64,000 nt of DNA from Ewingella sp049889095. GTDB lineage: Bacteria; Pseudomonadota; Gammaproteobacteria; Enterobacterales; Enterobacteriaceae. The stretch lies in the NCBI GenBank assembly GCA_049889095.1, contig JBLJFK010000001.1; one strand, given 5' to 3'. Below, in pieces: positions 24,768 through 32,774 of this stretch (position 1 is its first letter; the number at the start of each line of letters is the position of its first letter). Under the pieces are notes generated by a model. That model had not been told where the DNA came from, did no database searches, and was given only the letters and a program-made list of their open reading frames with translations. Position numbers and translations under genes: made by a program.

Positions 24768-25690
24768 TGCTGACTGAAGCACTGGCACCGTCGGCAATTG
24801 CCGGTATCAAGCGCGATAACCCACAGCTGTTTTCCGCCCAGCGCCGTTATCTGCGCTACCTCGGTCTTTTTACTGTGCTTATCACACTGTATTATATCTG
24901 TTTTTTCACTTTTTACGGCATTCCATGGGAAGCCGTTGTACGCGGCGCAGGTCAAATAGTCCGCTATTTTATGCGCATGTTTGTCTGGCATAATTTCTCT
25001 CAGTGGCCGTTGATGTACTACTTTGAGCAGATCGCCATTACGCTGGCAATAGTGTTTGCCGGAACGATCACCGCTACATTTCTTGCGCTGCCGCTCTCTT
25101 TTCTGGCCGCGCGCAATGTAATGTCTACGCCGCTGCTTCGTCCAATATCGCTGGTGGTTCGCCGCCTGCTGGACGTACTGCGTGGGTTGGATATGGCGAT
25201 CTGGGGGCTGATTTTCGTGCGCGCCGTTGGTATGGGGCCTCTGGCCGGTGTGCTGGCAATTATTATGCAGGATCTGGGGTTGCTGGGTAAGCTTTACGCG
25301 GAAGGTCATGAAGCCGTAGAACGTTCGCCAAGCCGTGGTCTGCGGGCACTGGGCGCTTCGTCGCTACAAACACATCGCTTCGGCATCTTCACGCAATCTT
25401 TCCCAACCTTCCTCGCACTTTCGCTGTATCAGATTGAGTCCAATACCCGTTCTGCTGCGGTGTTGGGCTTTGTCGGTGCCGGAGGGATTGGTTTGGTGTA
25501 TGCCGAGAATATGAGATTATGGAACTGGGATGTGGTGATGTTTATCACCCTGATTTTAGTGGTGATCGTGATGGCAATGGATAAGATTTCCGCTATTCTG
25601 CGGGCTAAATATATTCATGGTGAAGATATCGATCTCTTTGAGCCGCCGCGCAAACCGAAAGCCCCCGTTCAGCTTTATCGTCCACAATAA
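24767..25690 (+). CDS. phnE: Phosphonate-type ABC transporter permease (second PhnE)
   Basis: 307 residues, about six membrane helices, an EAA-like loop (EAVERSPSRGLRALGASSLQTHRF) near 185-205 and ESNTRSAAVLGFVGAGGIGLVY after it. It is homologous to the preceding permease; two PhnE genes in tandem are common in phosphonate and phosphite importers. Translational coupling (TGATG) supports a heterodimer. No phosphonate-degrading genes (phn lyase, phnW/phnX, ptxD) are seen in the window, so the ligand is not set by context. A strong terminator follows. Confidence 0.87.
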   Translation: MLTEALAPSAIAGIKRDNPQLFSAQRRYLRYLGLFTVLITLYYICFFTFYGIPWEAVVRGAGQIVRYFMRMFVWHNFSQWPLMYYFEQIAITLAIVFAGTITATFLALPLSFLAARNVMSTPLLRPISLVVRRLLDVLRGLDMAIWGLIFVRAVGMGPLAGVLAIIMQDLGLLGKLYAEGHEAVERSPSRGLRALGASSLQTHRFGIFTQSFPTFLALSLYQIESNTRSAAVLGFVGAGGIGLVYAENMRLWNWDVVMFITLILVVIVMAMDKISAILRAKYIHGEDIDLFEPPRKPKAPVQLYRPQ

Positions 25691-25706
25691 CCGTTCCTTT
25701 CGTGGA

Positions 25707-25746
25707 CAAAAAAGGCAGCCCATCTTTAATGGAGGCTGCCTTTTGT
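25707..25746. terminator. Bidirectional terminator between phnE and roxA
   Basis: AAAAAAAGGCAGCC ... GGCTGCCTTTTGTT: an eleven-pair stem with A and T runs on the two sides, suitable for both convergent genes. Confidence 0.9.
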
Positions 25747-25773
25747 TATTATTGGCGTCGTTAAACGGCGATT

Positions 25774-26895
25774 TTATTGGTCGAAATACCAGTAACCTTG
25801 GTTCACAAGGTCGGTGAGTACAGCCATGAAAGCGGAGTCTTGCACTGCATCGCCCAGCTCTTTACGTCCTATTAGGGTGAAACGGCACAGCGCATCCGCT
25901 GCGTCATGGTGGAATGTTTCCAGTGGTTCACTGTTAACGAAGAAGCGTTCGCCAACGTTCAGTACGCGCAGACCGCTTAAGCGAGTCAGATTGTCACCTT
26001 GCATAAGGGCATCGGCGATTTCCTGTGCCTCATAAGGTGGCTCTGCAGGCGCAATGTCCAGCTCATGTCGCGGCGTGGTCGCAAAACGGCCAAACCACTG
26101 CTTGAAATCTTCTGGCTGGTCAATCAGCTCATGCATCATGCCGCGTACACGTTCCAGCTCATACTCTTCAACTTTACCCACATGGTCGCGCAGCGTTAAG
26201 TCAGGATCGCTATAGTGTTCGCTGCCAAGATCCTTTTCCAGCGCATAGTCAGCAAAGCTGCTGATTAAGTCCCGACTGTTAGGGCCGCGAAAACCCACCG
26301 AATAGTTGAAGGCCTCGGTATGGGTAAACCCATCGTGCGGGAAACCCGGCGGAATATATAAAATGTCACCTGGTTCAAGGTCTTCATCAATAATGGGCGT
26401 AAATGGCTCAACGTGTAACAAGGCCGGATGTGGACAGAACTGTTTTAGCGGCAATTTATCGCCGACACGCCAGCGACGGCTGCCCATACCCTGAATGATA
26501 AATACGTCATACTGATCGATATGAGGCCCAACGCCGCCGCCCGGCACTGAATAGGAGATCATGAGATCGTCTAAACGCCAATCGGGCAATACGCGGAAAG
26601 GGCGCACCAGTTCCGCAGAGGGAGCATGCCAGTGGTTTACCGCCTGCGCAAGCAGTGACCAACCGGTATCACCCAGACCATCAAAGTGTTCAAAAGGCCC
26701 GTTGCTGGCCTGCCATTGGCCATTCGTATGACTGACCAGACGGCTGTCTACTTCAGTCTCCATTGCTAACCCGGCCAGTTCGTCAGGTGTAATGGGGTCA
26801 ATAAAATCAATGAACGCCTTTCTTAATATCACCGGTCGTTTTTGCCAGTATTGTTCTAAAAATTCTTGCCAGTCCAGATTGAGTTCATAAGCCAT
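25774..26895 (-). CDS. roxA: 50S ribosomal protein uL16 arginine 3-hydroxylase
   Basis: 373 residues matching E. coli RoxA/YcfD. The JmjC-type iron site is present: His125 and Asp127 in GPHIDQYD, and His187 in PPGFPHDGF. The enzyme is an Fe(II)/2-oxoglutarate oxygenase that hydroxylates an arginine of ribosomal protein uL16. The C-terminal half contains the dimerisation and winged-helix region (DHVGKVEEYELERVRGMM, then FVNSEPLETFHHDAADALC). It is monocistronic, and shares a terminator with the phn operon. Confidence 0.96.
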   Translation of the reverse strand: MAYELNLDWQEFLEQYWQKRPVILRKAFIDFIDPITPDELAGLAMETEVDSRLVSHTNGQWQASNGPFEHFDGLGDTGWSLLAQAVNHWHAPSAELVRPFRVLPDWRLDDLMISYSVPGGGVGPHIDQYDVFIIQGMGSRRWRVGDKLPLKQFCPHPALLHVEPFTPIIDEDLEPGDILYIPPGFPHDGFTHTEAFNYSVGFRGPNSRDLISSFADYALEKDLGSEHYSDPDLTLRDHVGKVEEYELERVRGMMHELIDQPEDFKQWFGRFATTPRHELDIAPAEPPYEAQEIADALMQGDNLTRLSGLRVLNVGERFFVNSEPLETFHHDAADALCRFTLIGRKELGDAVQDSAFMAVLTDLVNQGYWYFDQ

Positions 26896-27013
26896 GTTGA
26901 GTTACCCGTGGGAAGACAAACGGCCACGATTATAGAGAGAATGAGGCACGATGTGCTTTGTCATGGGTCAAGGCTTCGGGTGTGACACGTTGGAAAGAGG
27001 GCGGGAATTTGAT

Positions 27014-27039
27014 TTCCCTCTCAGGTTACTGAGAGGGAA
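27014..27039 (-). terminator. Perfect hairpin after the succinate-semialdehyde dehydrogenase gene
   Basis: TTCCCTCTCAG-GTTA-CTGAGAGGGAA: an eleven-base perfect stem with a four-base loop, 19 bases beyond the stop. The T run on the minus strand is weak, so it may be a terminator or an mRNA stabiliser. Confidence 0.65.
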
Positions 27040-27057
27040 GAGGTGAGGAGAGAGAAA

Positions 27058-28437
27058 TTAAGACTTAGCGGTCAGTACAACGAGTTTCTGATTCACAAAC
27101 TCTTTGATACCCAGATCTGACAGCTCACGGCCAAAACCTGAACGTTTCACACCACCAAATGGCAGCTCCGGCGCAGTGTCGGTCGGAGAGTTAACATACA
27201 ACATGCCAGTTTCAATTTTAGTCGCCAGTTTACGCGCGCGGTCCATGTCTTTGGTGAACAGTGCACCACCCAGACCATAGTTTGAGTCATTGGCCAGTTT
27301 GACCAACTCTTCATCGTTTTTAACCACGTAAACCTGCGCCACCGGGCCGAAGAACTCTTCGAAATAGGCCGGATTATCACGGGTGATGTGGGTCAAAATG
27401 GTCGCTTCAAAGAAGTTACCCGGGTTGTTCTCTACTTTTTTACCACCGAAGTGCAGCTTGGCGCCATTTTTAACCGCCTGATCAACCTGTTTGGCCAGCG
27501 TTTTCAGCGCATCAGCGGAAGAGAGCGGGCCAAGCGTAGTGCCGGCATCTAACGGGTCGCCGATTTTTAGCGCTTTAAAGTGTTCAGTGAATTTCTTCAG
27601 GAATTCATCGGCGACTTTTTCATGAATAATAAAGCGCTTGGCGGCCGTACAAACCTGTCCGGCATTAGAGACACGGGCCTGCGCCCCTGCTTTGGCCGCG
27701 TGGTCGATATCAGCATCTTCCAGTACGGCGAAAATGTCATTACCGCCCAGTTCCAGCGTTGATTTCTTCAGTTTACTGGCAGCCTTTGCAGCCACAATAG
27801 CACCGGCTTTTTCAGAACCGGTCAGTGCCACGCCCTGCACACGGTCATCTTCGATGATATTGGCGACCTGATCCTGCGAGATAAACAGGTTGGTATAAGC
27901 CCCTTTTGGCCCACCTGCTTCGGTCACCAGCTTCTCAAAGGTTTCCGCACAGTGTGGAACGATGCTGGCATGCTTGACGATAACGCTGTTACCGGCGGCG
28001 AGATTCGGTGCCAGCACGCGCATTAACTGGTAGAAAGGGAAGTTCCACGGCTCAACGGCCATGATCACACCAATCGGACTGTGCTCCACCCAAGCTTCAC
28101 CCAGGCTCGATTTGTACGGCACAGGTTTGAGGAACGCTTCTGCGTTGTCGGCGTAATATTTTGCTATATCAGCACACAGCTTCACTTCGCCGCGGCTCTG
28201 CTCAATCAGCTTGCCCATTTCGACACTGACGATTTCTGCCAGTTCTTCCACGCGGGATGACATCAGATCCGACAGTTTATGCAAGACTTTCAAGCGCTGC
28301 TGCATGTCGCCCTGACCCCAGTCTGACTTATAAAGGGCATGTGCTGCATCCAGTGTCTGCTCAACTTGCTGGTCATTATGTGTTTGATATTCTTTGATAA
28401 GCTTGTTGTTGAACGGATTGATTGTTTGATAAGGCAT
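27058..28437 (-). CDS. NAD(P)-dependent succinate-semialdehyde dehydrogenase family
   Basis: 459 residues of the aldehyde dehydrogenase superfamily, the short YneI/Sad-like branch (E. coli Sad is 462). Catalytic Cys is in NAGQVCTAAKRF (about 262), the base Glu in LELGGND, and the cofactor site is PWNFPFYQLMR (about 130). The likely reaction is oxidation of succinate semialdehyde to succinate in the cytoplasm. The C-terminus PELPFGGVKRSGFGREL is standard. A perfect palindrome lies 47 bases upstream (28484-28501). Substrate inferred from subfamily only. Confidence 0.85.
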   Translation of the reverse strand: MPYQTINPFNNKLIKEYQTHNDQQVEQTLDAAHALYKSDWGQGDMQQRLKVLHKLSDLMSSRVEELAEIVSVEMGKLIEQSRGEVKLCADIAKYYADNAEAFLKPVPYKSSLGEAWVEHSPIGVIMAVEPWNFPFYQLMRVLAPNLAAGNSVIVKHASIVPHCAETFEKLVTEAGGPKGAYTNLFISQDQVANIIEDDRVQGVALTGSEKAGAIVAAKAASKLKKSTLELGGNDIFAVLEDADIDHAAKAGAQARVSNAGQVCTAAKRFIIHEKVADEFLKKFTEHFKALKIGDPLDAGTTLGPLSSADALKTLAKQVDQAVKNGAKLHFGGKKVENNPGNFFEATILTHITRDNPAYFEEFFGPVAQVYVVKNDEELVKLANDSNYGLGGALFTKDMDRARKLATKIETGMLYVNSPTDTAPELPFGGVKRSGFGRELSDLGIKEFVNQKLVVLTAKS

Positions 28438-28483
28438 GGAGTGCTCCTTGTTTTGAACGTATGCAATAAGCCTAGTCGAAGAA

Positions 28484-28501
28484 ATGAGACATTTGTCTCA
28501 T
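28484..28501. promoter_or_regulatory. Perfect palindromic operator upstream of the dehydrogenase gene
   Basis: ATGAGACA-TT-TGTCTCAT has eight-base perfect arms and lies 47 bases from the dehydrogenase start and about 250 bases from the divergent cupin gene. No regulator gene is adjacent. The rest of 28438-28747 shows no gene I can support. Confidence 0.6.
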
Positions 28502-28747
28502 AGTCATCTTTCGCAACACACCCGTTTGACTGTTTTTAAGCATATTGGCTTAGCCCGCACCACGTCTGACCTGGAGCGCAATGCTCAGATAAATCGGCTT
28601 TACTCAACTTTTCATCTTCCGGCTTGCAACCTCCTATTTACCCACTATTTCTACAAATCGTCAGGTGATCAGGGAACAGTGATTGATAAATACCATGCTC
28701 ACTTTTATGCTGGATTTCTTTTCCCTTTTACAAAAGCAGATAAACGC

Positions 28748-29077
28748 ATGAAGCTTGTAGATATCCCTTTCTGCACCACCGACTGGAGCCAGATCGTGCC
28801 GACGGAACATGCAGGTGAAACGGGTCTGGCCTTGTGGCGTACCCAGCATTTTGGTGAGGTTCGTGTGCGTATTGTTGAGTATTCGGCGGGATATCTGGCT
28901 GACCACTGGTGCAGTAAAGGCCACGTGCTTTTCTGTCTGGAAGGCGAATTGCAAACCCGGTTGGATAATGGGCGAATTTTCACTCTGACGCCGGGTATGA
29001 GTTATCAGGTGGCCGATGATGCCGAAGCGCACCAGTCTTCCACCGTTAAAGGCGCAAAACTTTTTGTTGTGGACTGA
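28748..29077 (+). CDS. DHCW-motif cupin-fold protein
   Basis: 109 residues from the ATG at 28748 (AAGCAGATAAACGC upstream). The open frame extends to 28484, but that part overlaps the palindrome and has no protein-like character. The domain begins MKLVDIPFCTTDWSQIVP, contains the ADHWCSKGHVLFCLEGEL segment that names the family, and ends in LTPGMSYQVADDAEAHQSST. It is a single cupin barrel that may bind metal through the His and Cys cluster. Function unknown. ddlA starts 60 bases downstream in the same direction. Confidence 0.83.
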   Translation: MKLVDIPFCTTDWSQIVPTEHAGETGLALWRTQHFGEVRVRIVEYSAGYLADHWCSKGHVLFCLEGELQTRLDNGRIFTLTPGMSYQVADDAEAHQSSTVKGAKLFVVD

Positions 29078-29137
29078 TCGTTCAACTGAGCGGTCAGTGT
29101 TGCCACTGTGCAGAATATTGATTTCGAGGAGTCGTGG

Positions 29138-30235
29138 ATGAGTAAATTACGCGTAGGTATCATTTTTGGCGGCAAGTCTGCAGAGCATGAAGTGTCATTG
29201 CAGTCGGCAAAAAACATCGTCGATGCCATTGATAAGAGTCGCTTTGATGTCACGCTGCTGGGGATCGATAAAAAGGGGGAGTGGCACATTAATGATGCCA
29301 GTAACTATTTAATCAATGCTGAAAACCCGTCGCTGATTGCCCTGAACCGTTCGAATAATCAGGTCGCGCTGATCCCCGGTCAAACTGAAAACCAGCTGAT
29401 TGAAACCGGCAGTGCCAGTGCGCTTTCACAACTGGACGTTATTTTCCCTATTGTTCACGGCACGCTGGGGGAAGATGGTTCGTTGCAGGGTTTACTGCGC
29501 ATGGCGAATATGCCTTTTGTCGGGTCGGGCGTATTGGGTTCTGCGGTCAGCATGGATAAGGACGTGACCAAACGTCTGCTACGTGACGCCGGCTTGAATG
29601 TTGCCCCTTTTGTCAGCCTGACGCGCAGTAATCGCCAGCGGCATACTTTTGAAACTGTCTCCCAGTCGCTTGGCTTGCCGTTGTTTATCAAACCGGCCAA
29701 TCAGGGATCTTCCGTGGGAGTCAGTAAAGTCACTGACGAAGCCGGATATATCACAGCTGTAGACCTGGCCTTCGATTTCGACCACAAAGTGCTGGTGGAG
29801 TCCGCCATTGTTGGTCGCGAAATTGAGTGCGCTGTGTTGGGCAATACCCACCCGCAGGCCAGCGTGTGTGGAGAAGTGATCCTGCATGATGAGTTCTACT
29901 CTTACGACACCAAGTATATCAATGAGCAGGGTGCATCGGTTGCCGTTCCGGCGGATTTACCGCAGGAAATCCATGACCGCATTCGCGCCATTGCTTTACA
30001 GGCCTTTGACGTGCTGGAGTGCCGTGGTATGGCGCGGGTAGACGTGTTTCTTACCGCGCAGGGTGATGTGATAATTAATGAAATTAATACGTTGCCAGGG
30101 TTCACCAATATCAGCATGTACCCTAAATTATGGGCCGCCAGCGGTCTGGGTTACAGCGAATTGATCACCAAACTTGTCGAACTGGCGCTCGAACAACATC
30201 AACAAGACAGCCAGCTAAAAAGCGCTGCGCACTGA
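29138..30235 (+). CDS. ddlA: D-alanine--D-alanine ligase A
   Basis: 365 residues from the ATG at 29138 (GAGGAG upstream). It matches E. coli DdlA (364): RVGIIFGGKSAEHEVSLQSAKNIVDAIDKSRFDV, IVHGTLGEDGSLQG, FIKPANQGSSVGVSKV and the metal-binding EINTLPGFTNISMYPKLW. This cytoplasmic ATP-grasp enzyme makes D-Ala-D-Ala for peptidoglycan precursors. Enterobacterales usually carry a second copy, ddlB, in the mra cluster. A terminator follows within 25 bases. Confidence 0.97.
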   Translation: MSKLRVGIIFGGKSAEHEVSLQSAKNIVDAIDKSRFDVTLLGIDKKGEWHINDASNYLINAENPSLIALNRSNNQVALIPGQTENQLIETGSASALSQLDVIFPIVHGTLGEDGSLQGLLRMANMPFVGSGVLGSAVSMDKDVTKRLLRDAGLNVAPFVSLTRSNRQRHTFETVSQSLGLPLFIKPANQGSSVGVSKVTDEAGYITAVDLAFDFDHKVLVESAIVGREIECAVLGNTHPQASVCGEVILHDEFYSYDTKYINEQGASVAVPADLPQEIHDRIRAIALQAFDVLECRGMARVDVFLTAQGDVIINEINTLPGFTNISMYPKLWAASGLGYSELITKLVELALEQHQQDSQLKSAAH

Positions 30236-30258
30236 TATTTAGCCATAGTGAAATCGAA

Positions 30259-30285
30259 GGGCAGAGAATTTCTCCTGCCTTTTTA
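30259..30285 (+). terminator. Terminator of ddlA
   Basis: GGCAG and CTGCC pair around an A/T-rich loop that can pair further, followed by TTTTTAT. Confidence 0.78.
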
Positions 30286-30409
30286 TTTGATGATCCGTCT
30301 GACGCGTTTGCCGGTTAGATTGGCTGCGAGATAAAAGCAGGAGAGTGTGTTTTTTCGAGGAGTAGCGCGAGGAGTAGCGAAAGAATACGGAATATAAATG
30401 GCAGGCACG

Positions 30410-30432
30410 AAAAAGGCGGCAAACGCCGCCTC
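30410..30432 (-). terminator. Terminator of the DUF1471 gene at 30461
   Basis: On the minus strand, GGCGGC-GTTT-GCCGCC is followed by TTTTT. It lies about 30 bases after the stop. Confidence 0.9.
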
Positions 30433-30460
30433 TTCTGCATACTGCTCTAATACTCAGTAC

Positions 30461-30718
30461 TTATTTGTATAGCTCAGCAGTACCGTACAGACGGTTGTCG
30501 CCGGAAGCCGAGATGATGCGGTATGAACTTGCACCATTGGCTTCAGCTTTTGCCGCCAGTTTGTTTTCCAGACTGCTCAGGTTAGAGCCTGCTTGCGCGC
30601 TTACCACACCAATAGCCTGTGAACTAGCGGGTGCAGACTGAACCTCTGTTGCTGCCAGAGTAGTGAATGAGGCGGTAGCCAGGGCGATTGCTGCAAATGT
30701 CATTGCGATGTTTTTCAT
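30461..30718 (-). CDS. DUF1471 (YhcN/BhsA-type) periplasmic stress protein
   Basis: 85 residues: a signal peptide (MKNIAMTFAAIALATASFTTLAA), then the DUF1471 fold with IGVVSAQAGSNLSSLENKLAAKAEANGAS and YRIISASGDNRLYGTAELYK. DUF1471 proteins of Enterobacterales are small periplasmic or surface proteins tied to stress, biofilm and copper or acid response. It is a paralogue of the next gene, with about 60 percent identical positions by eye, from a local duplication. The promoter is the shared type described at 30791-30833. Confidence 0.92.
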   Translation of the reverse strand: MKNIAMTFAAIALATASFTTLAATEVQSAPASSQAIGVVSAQAGSNLSSLENKLAAKAEANGASSYRIISASGDNRLYGTAELYK

Positions 30719-30772
30719 GATAAATACCTTTTGTGTTCTTTGTTATTCTGCGCATCAGCAGGTGATAAGTCG

Positions 30773-30833
30773 GTTAAACACTTTGTTTAACGTTCGATAA
30801 TTAAATCTTAGACTTGGATCACATTCAGTGCAA
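30773..30833 (-). promoter_or_regulatory. Promoter of first DUF1471 gene with conserved downstream motif and inverted repeat
   Basis: On the minus strand: -35 TTGCAC (30833-30828), 17 bases, -10 TAAGAT (30810-30805), then the initial-transcript motif TTAATTATCGAACG (to 30791). An inverted repeat GTTAAACA-CTT-TGTTTAAC follows at 30773-30791. The first three elements recur at the next two genes. Confidence 0.72.
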
Positions 30834-30892
30834 TATATTTATTTATTAATCGTTAACTAATTGTGCGGTTGTTGGTTTAACCCGCACAACTG

Positions 30893-31150
30893 TTATTTGT
30901 ACAGTTCAGCAGTACCGTGCAGGTAGTTATCACCGGATGCACCGATAATGCGGTATGAGCTTGCGCCAGCTTCGGTAGCTTTAGCATTCAGCTCACGTTG
31001 CAGACTGGAAAGGTTATTACTTGAATTGGCACTGATAACACCGATTTTCTGTTGGTTAGCGGGTGCTGAATCAACCAGAGTTGCTGCCATTGGAGAGAAA
31101 GATACGGCGGCCAATGCAAGTGCTGCGAGCGTCATTTTTACGTTTTTCAT
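30893..31150 (-). CDS. DUF1471 (YhcN/BhsA-type) periplasmic stress protein, second copy
   Basis: 85 residues, with a signal peptide (MKNVKMTLAALALAAVSFSPMAA) and the same domain as the preceding gene: IGVISANSSNNLSSLQRELNAKATEAGASS and YRIIGASGDNYLHGTAELYK. The identical length, ends and promoter mark a tandem duplication. It has its own promoter and no obvious terminator before the next copy's promoter. Likely periplasmic, stress-responsive; exact role unknown. Confidence 0.92.
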   Translation of the reverse strand: MKNVKMTLAALALAAVSFSPMAATLVDSAPANQQKIGVISANSSNNLSSLQRELNAKATEAGASSYRIIGASGDNYLHGTAELYK

Positions 31151-31215
31151 GATGTCAGTTCCTGTTCGTTAATCTGGATAAGTCTGTTTGGGATTCGGTC
31201 AACGTTATTAGTTAA

Positions 31216-31258
31216 CGTTCGATAAGTTAATGTTAGCGACTGATCGATTCCTGTGCAA
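31216..31258 (-). promoter_or_regulatory. Promoter of second DUF1471 gene
   Basis: On the minus strand: TTGCAC (31258-31253), 17 bases, TAACAT (31235-31230), then TTAACTTATCGAACG down to 31216. It starts 66 bases from the ATG, against 73 and 67 for the other two genes. Confidence 0.72.
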
Positions 31259-31565
31259 GATGTTTTTTTAGTAATCGTTAACTAATCGTGCTGTGACTCA
31301 GATCACATTAAAGATGGTTGGTAGTGATTGATTTCTTAAATTTGGTGAGTAGTGAGGCTGTTCACTTATTGATAAGGAAATTGCGGGGTATCTATTGGTT
31401 GTCATAAATGATTATTTAATGAGTGATAACTTAAAGGTTGGTTTGATCGGCTGAGGGTGTTAAAAACGATACGGTGTCTCGCGAGTGACATAAGCAGAGA
31501 AAGATAAGGCAACATTATGTCGCCTCGTTACTCGCCTGGCTGGAGCAAGGTTCAGATCAAACCTC

Positions 31566-31820
31566 TTAGTAGTAAACAGGAGGATGATTGGCTGAACCCG
31601 CTGGAGCAGGTGGCATTGCCGGTGAAGTCGGAATACGTTGCTGGGAAGACTTGCCGTTAGCAAAGCGACCAGGGTGACAAAAGTTGCTGTCTCCGGTCAC
31701 ATTGACCATGGCGACTTCCTGACTCTGGGTTGGCATCATGATAACCTGCTGTGCGGCAACATTAGCAACCGGGACAGCGCTTAGCGCCATGACTGCCAGA
31801 AGGATTTTGAGATTGCGCAT
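31566..31820 (-). CDS. Small secreted orphan with proline-rich tail
   Basis: I do not recognise this 84-residue protein. It has a clear signal peptide (MRNLKILLAVMALSAVPVANVAA), a short QEVAMVNVTGDSNF segment that weakly recalls the start of the DUF1471 fold, and then a divergent tail rich in proline and serine (TSPAMPPAPAGSANHPPVYY). The promoter is the same type as that of the two DUF1471 genes. It could be a decayed or remodelled third DUF1471 copy, or an unrelated exported protein brought under the same control. There is no terminator that I can support in 31200-31560. Confidence 0.62.
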   Translation of the reverse strand: MRNLKILLAVMALSAVPVANVAAQQVIMMPTQSQEVAMVNVTGDSNFCHPGRFANGKSSQQRIPTSPAMPPAPAGSANHPPVYY

Positions 31821-31886
31821 GATGTGTGTCCTGAGATTCTTTGCTGATTATAGCGTATGACTTGCTGATGGGAGCTATTTACTTAT

Positions 31887-31929
31887 CGCTCGATAATTAA
31901 ATAATAATCTCTACTGGACTTGTGCGCAA
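31887..31929 (-). promoter_or_regulatory. Promoter of the small secreted orphan gene
   Basis: On the minus strand: TTGCGC (31929-31924), 17 bases, TATTAT (31906-31901), then TTAATTATCGAGCG to 31887. It is the third instance of the shared promoter module. Confidence 0.7.
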
Positions 31930-31996
31930 CTATTTTTAATAATGATCGTTACATTAATAAGCAACCAGACCCACTGGGGTGATGGAGGGAGGGTGT

Positions 31997-32656
31997 ATGA
32001 GCACTGAACAGACGGCTTTGGTCCGGAAATGTCGCGGTCGCCCAAAACAGTTCGATCGTGGAACTGCTCTGAGCAAGGCCCTGAATTTATTCTGGCGTCA
32101 TGGCTACGAGGCCACCTCATTAGCGGATTTGGTCGAAGCTACCGGTGCGAAAGCGCCTACTCTGTATGCAGAATTTGGTAATAAAGAAGGGTTATTTCGC
32201 GCAGCCGTTGAACACTATCTGGCAACCTTTTACGAAAAGAGTTTCTGTCTGCTAAGCAGAACAGATTTGTCCGTCGAGCAGGCTATAGAACAGTATCTGC
32301 GTACTACGGCGGAGTTGTTTACCGACTGCGATACTCCAAGCGGTTGCTTCATGATCAGCGCCTCTTCAGGTATGTCCTCTTCCTCTCAGGACATTGCAGA
32401 GATGCTGCGTGGCCGGCATCTTTCTCAGGAACGCACCTTGTTTGAGTATTTTGAGAAGAAGAAACTTACGGATGAAGTGCCGAAGAGTACTGATAGCGCA
32501 CTGTTAGCCAAATATATCGCCTGTACCATTCAGGGTATGTCCGTACAGGCACGTGATGGCGCCAGCGCTGAACAGCTTCACCGCCTGATTGATCTGGTCC
32601 TGGTCCTGTGGCCTGAGCTGAATAAAGCGACTGCTGAGAAACCGCTCGCGCATTAA
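31997..32656 (+). CDS. TetR-family transcriptional regulator
   Basis: 219 residues from the ATG at 31997 (GGAGGGAGGG upstream). The N-terminal helix-turn-helix is clear: RGRPKQFDRGTALSKALNLFWRHGYEATSLADLVEATGAKAPTLYAEFGNKEGLF at about 14-68. The rest is the helical ligand-binding and dimer domain, with TPSGCFMISASSGMSS near 115. It resembles the AefR/ComR-like branch, which often carries a cysteine in this segment. The target is unknown; the divergent small secreted gene at 31820 shares its upstream region and is one candidate. Confidence 0.87.
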   Translation: MSTEQTALVRKCRGRPKQFDRGTALSKALNLFWRHGYEATSLADLVEATGAKAPTLYAEFGNKEGLFRAAVEHYLATFYEKSFCLLSRTDLSVEQAIEQYLRTTAELFTDCDTPSGCFMISASSGMSSSSQDIAEMLRGRHLSQERTLFEYFEKKKLTDEVPKSTDSALLAKYIACTIQGMSVQARDGASAEQLHRLIDLVLVLWPELNKATAEKPLAH

Positions 32657-32698
32657 GTTTACATCGAGTTCCATTACGTCCCTGAAGACGTAAAACGC

Positions 32699-32746
32699 AA
32701 CGCCAGGTAATGGCTATTTTCCAATAGCTCGACCTGGCGTTTTTAC
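32699..32746. terminator. Bidirectional terminator between tetR-type gene and abgT
   Basis: AACGCCAGGT pairs with ACCTGGCGTT, an inner GCTATT/AATAGC adds pairs, and A/T runs flank both sides. Confidence 0.9.
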
Positions 32747-32774
32747 TTTATGTTTTGCTACAGCGTACTACGTA

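Noticed and set aside
28484..28747. 88-codon N-terminal extension of the DHCW cupin gene
   Set aside because: It begins inside the palindrome, lacks family similarity and the ATG at 28748 gives the complete domain.
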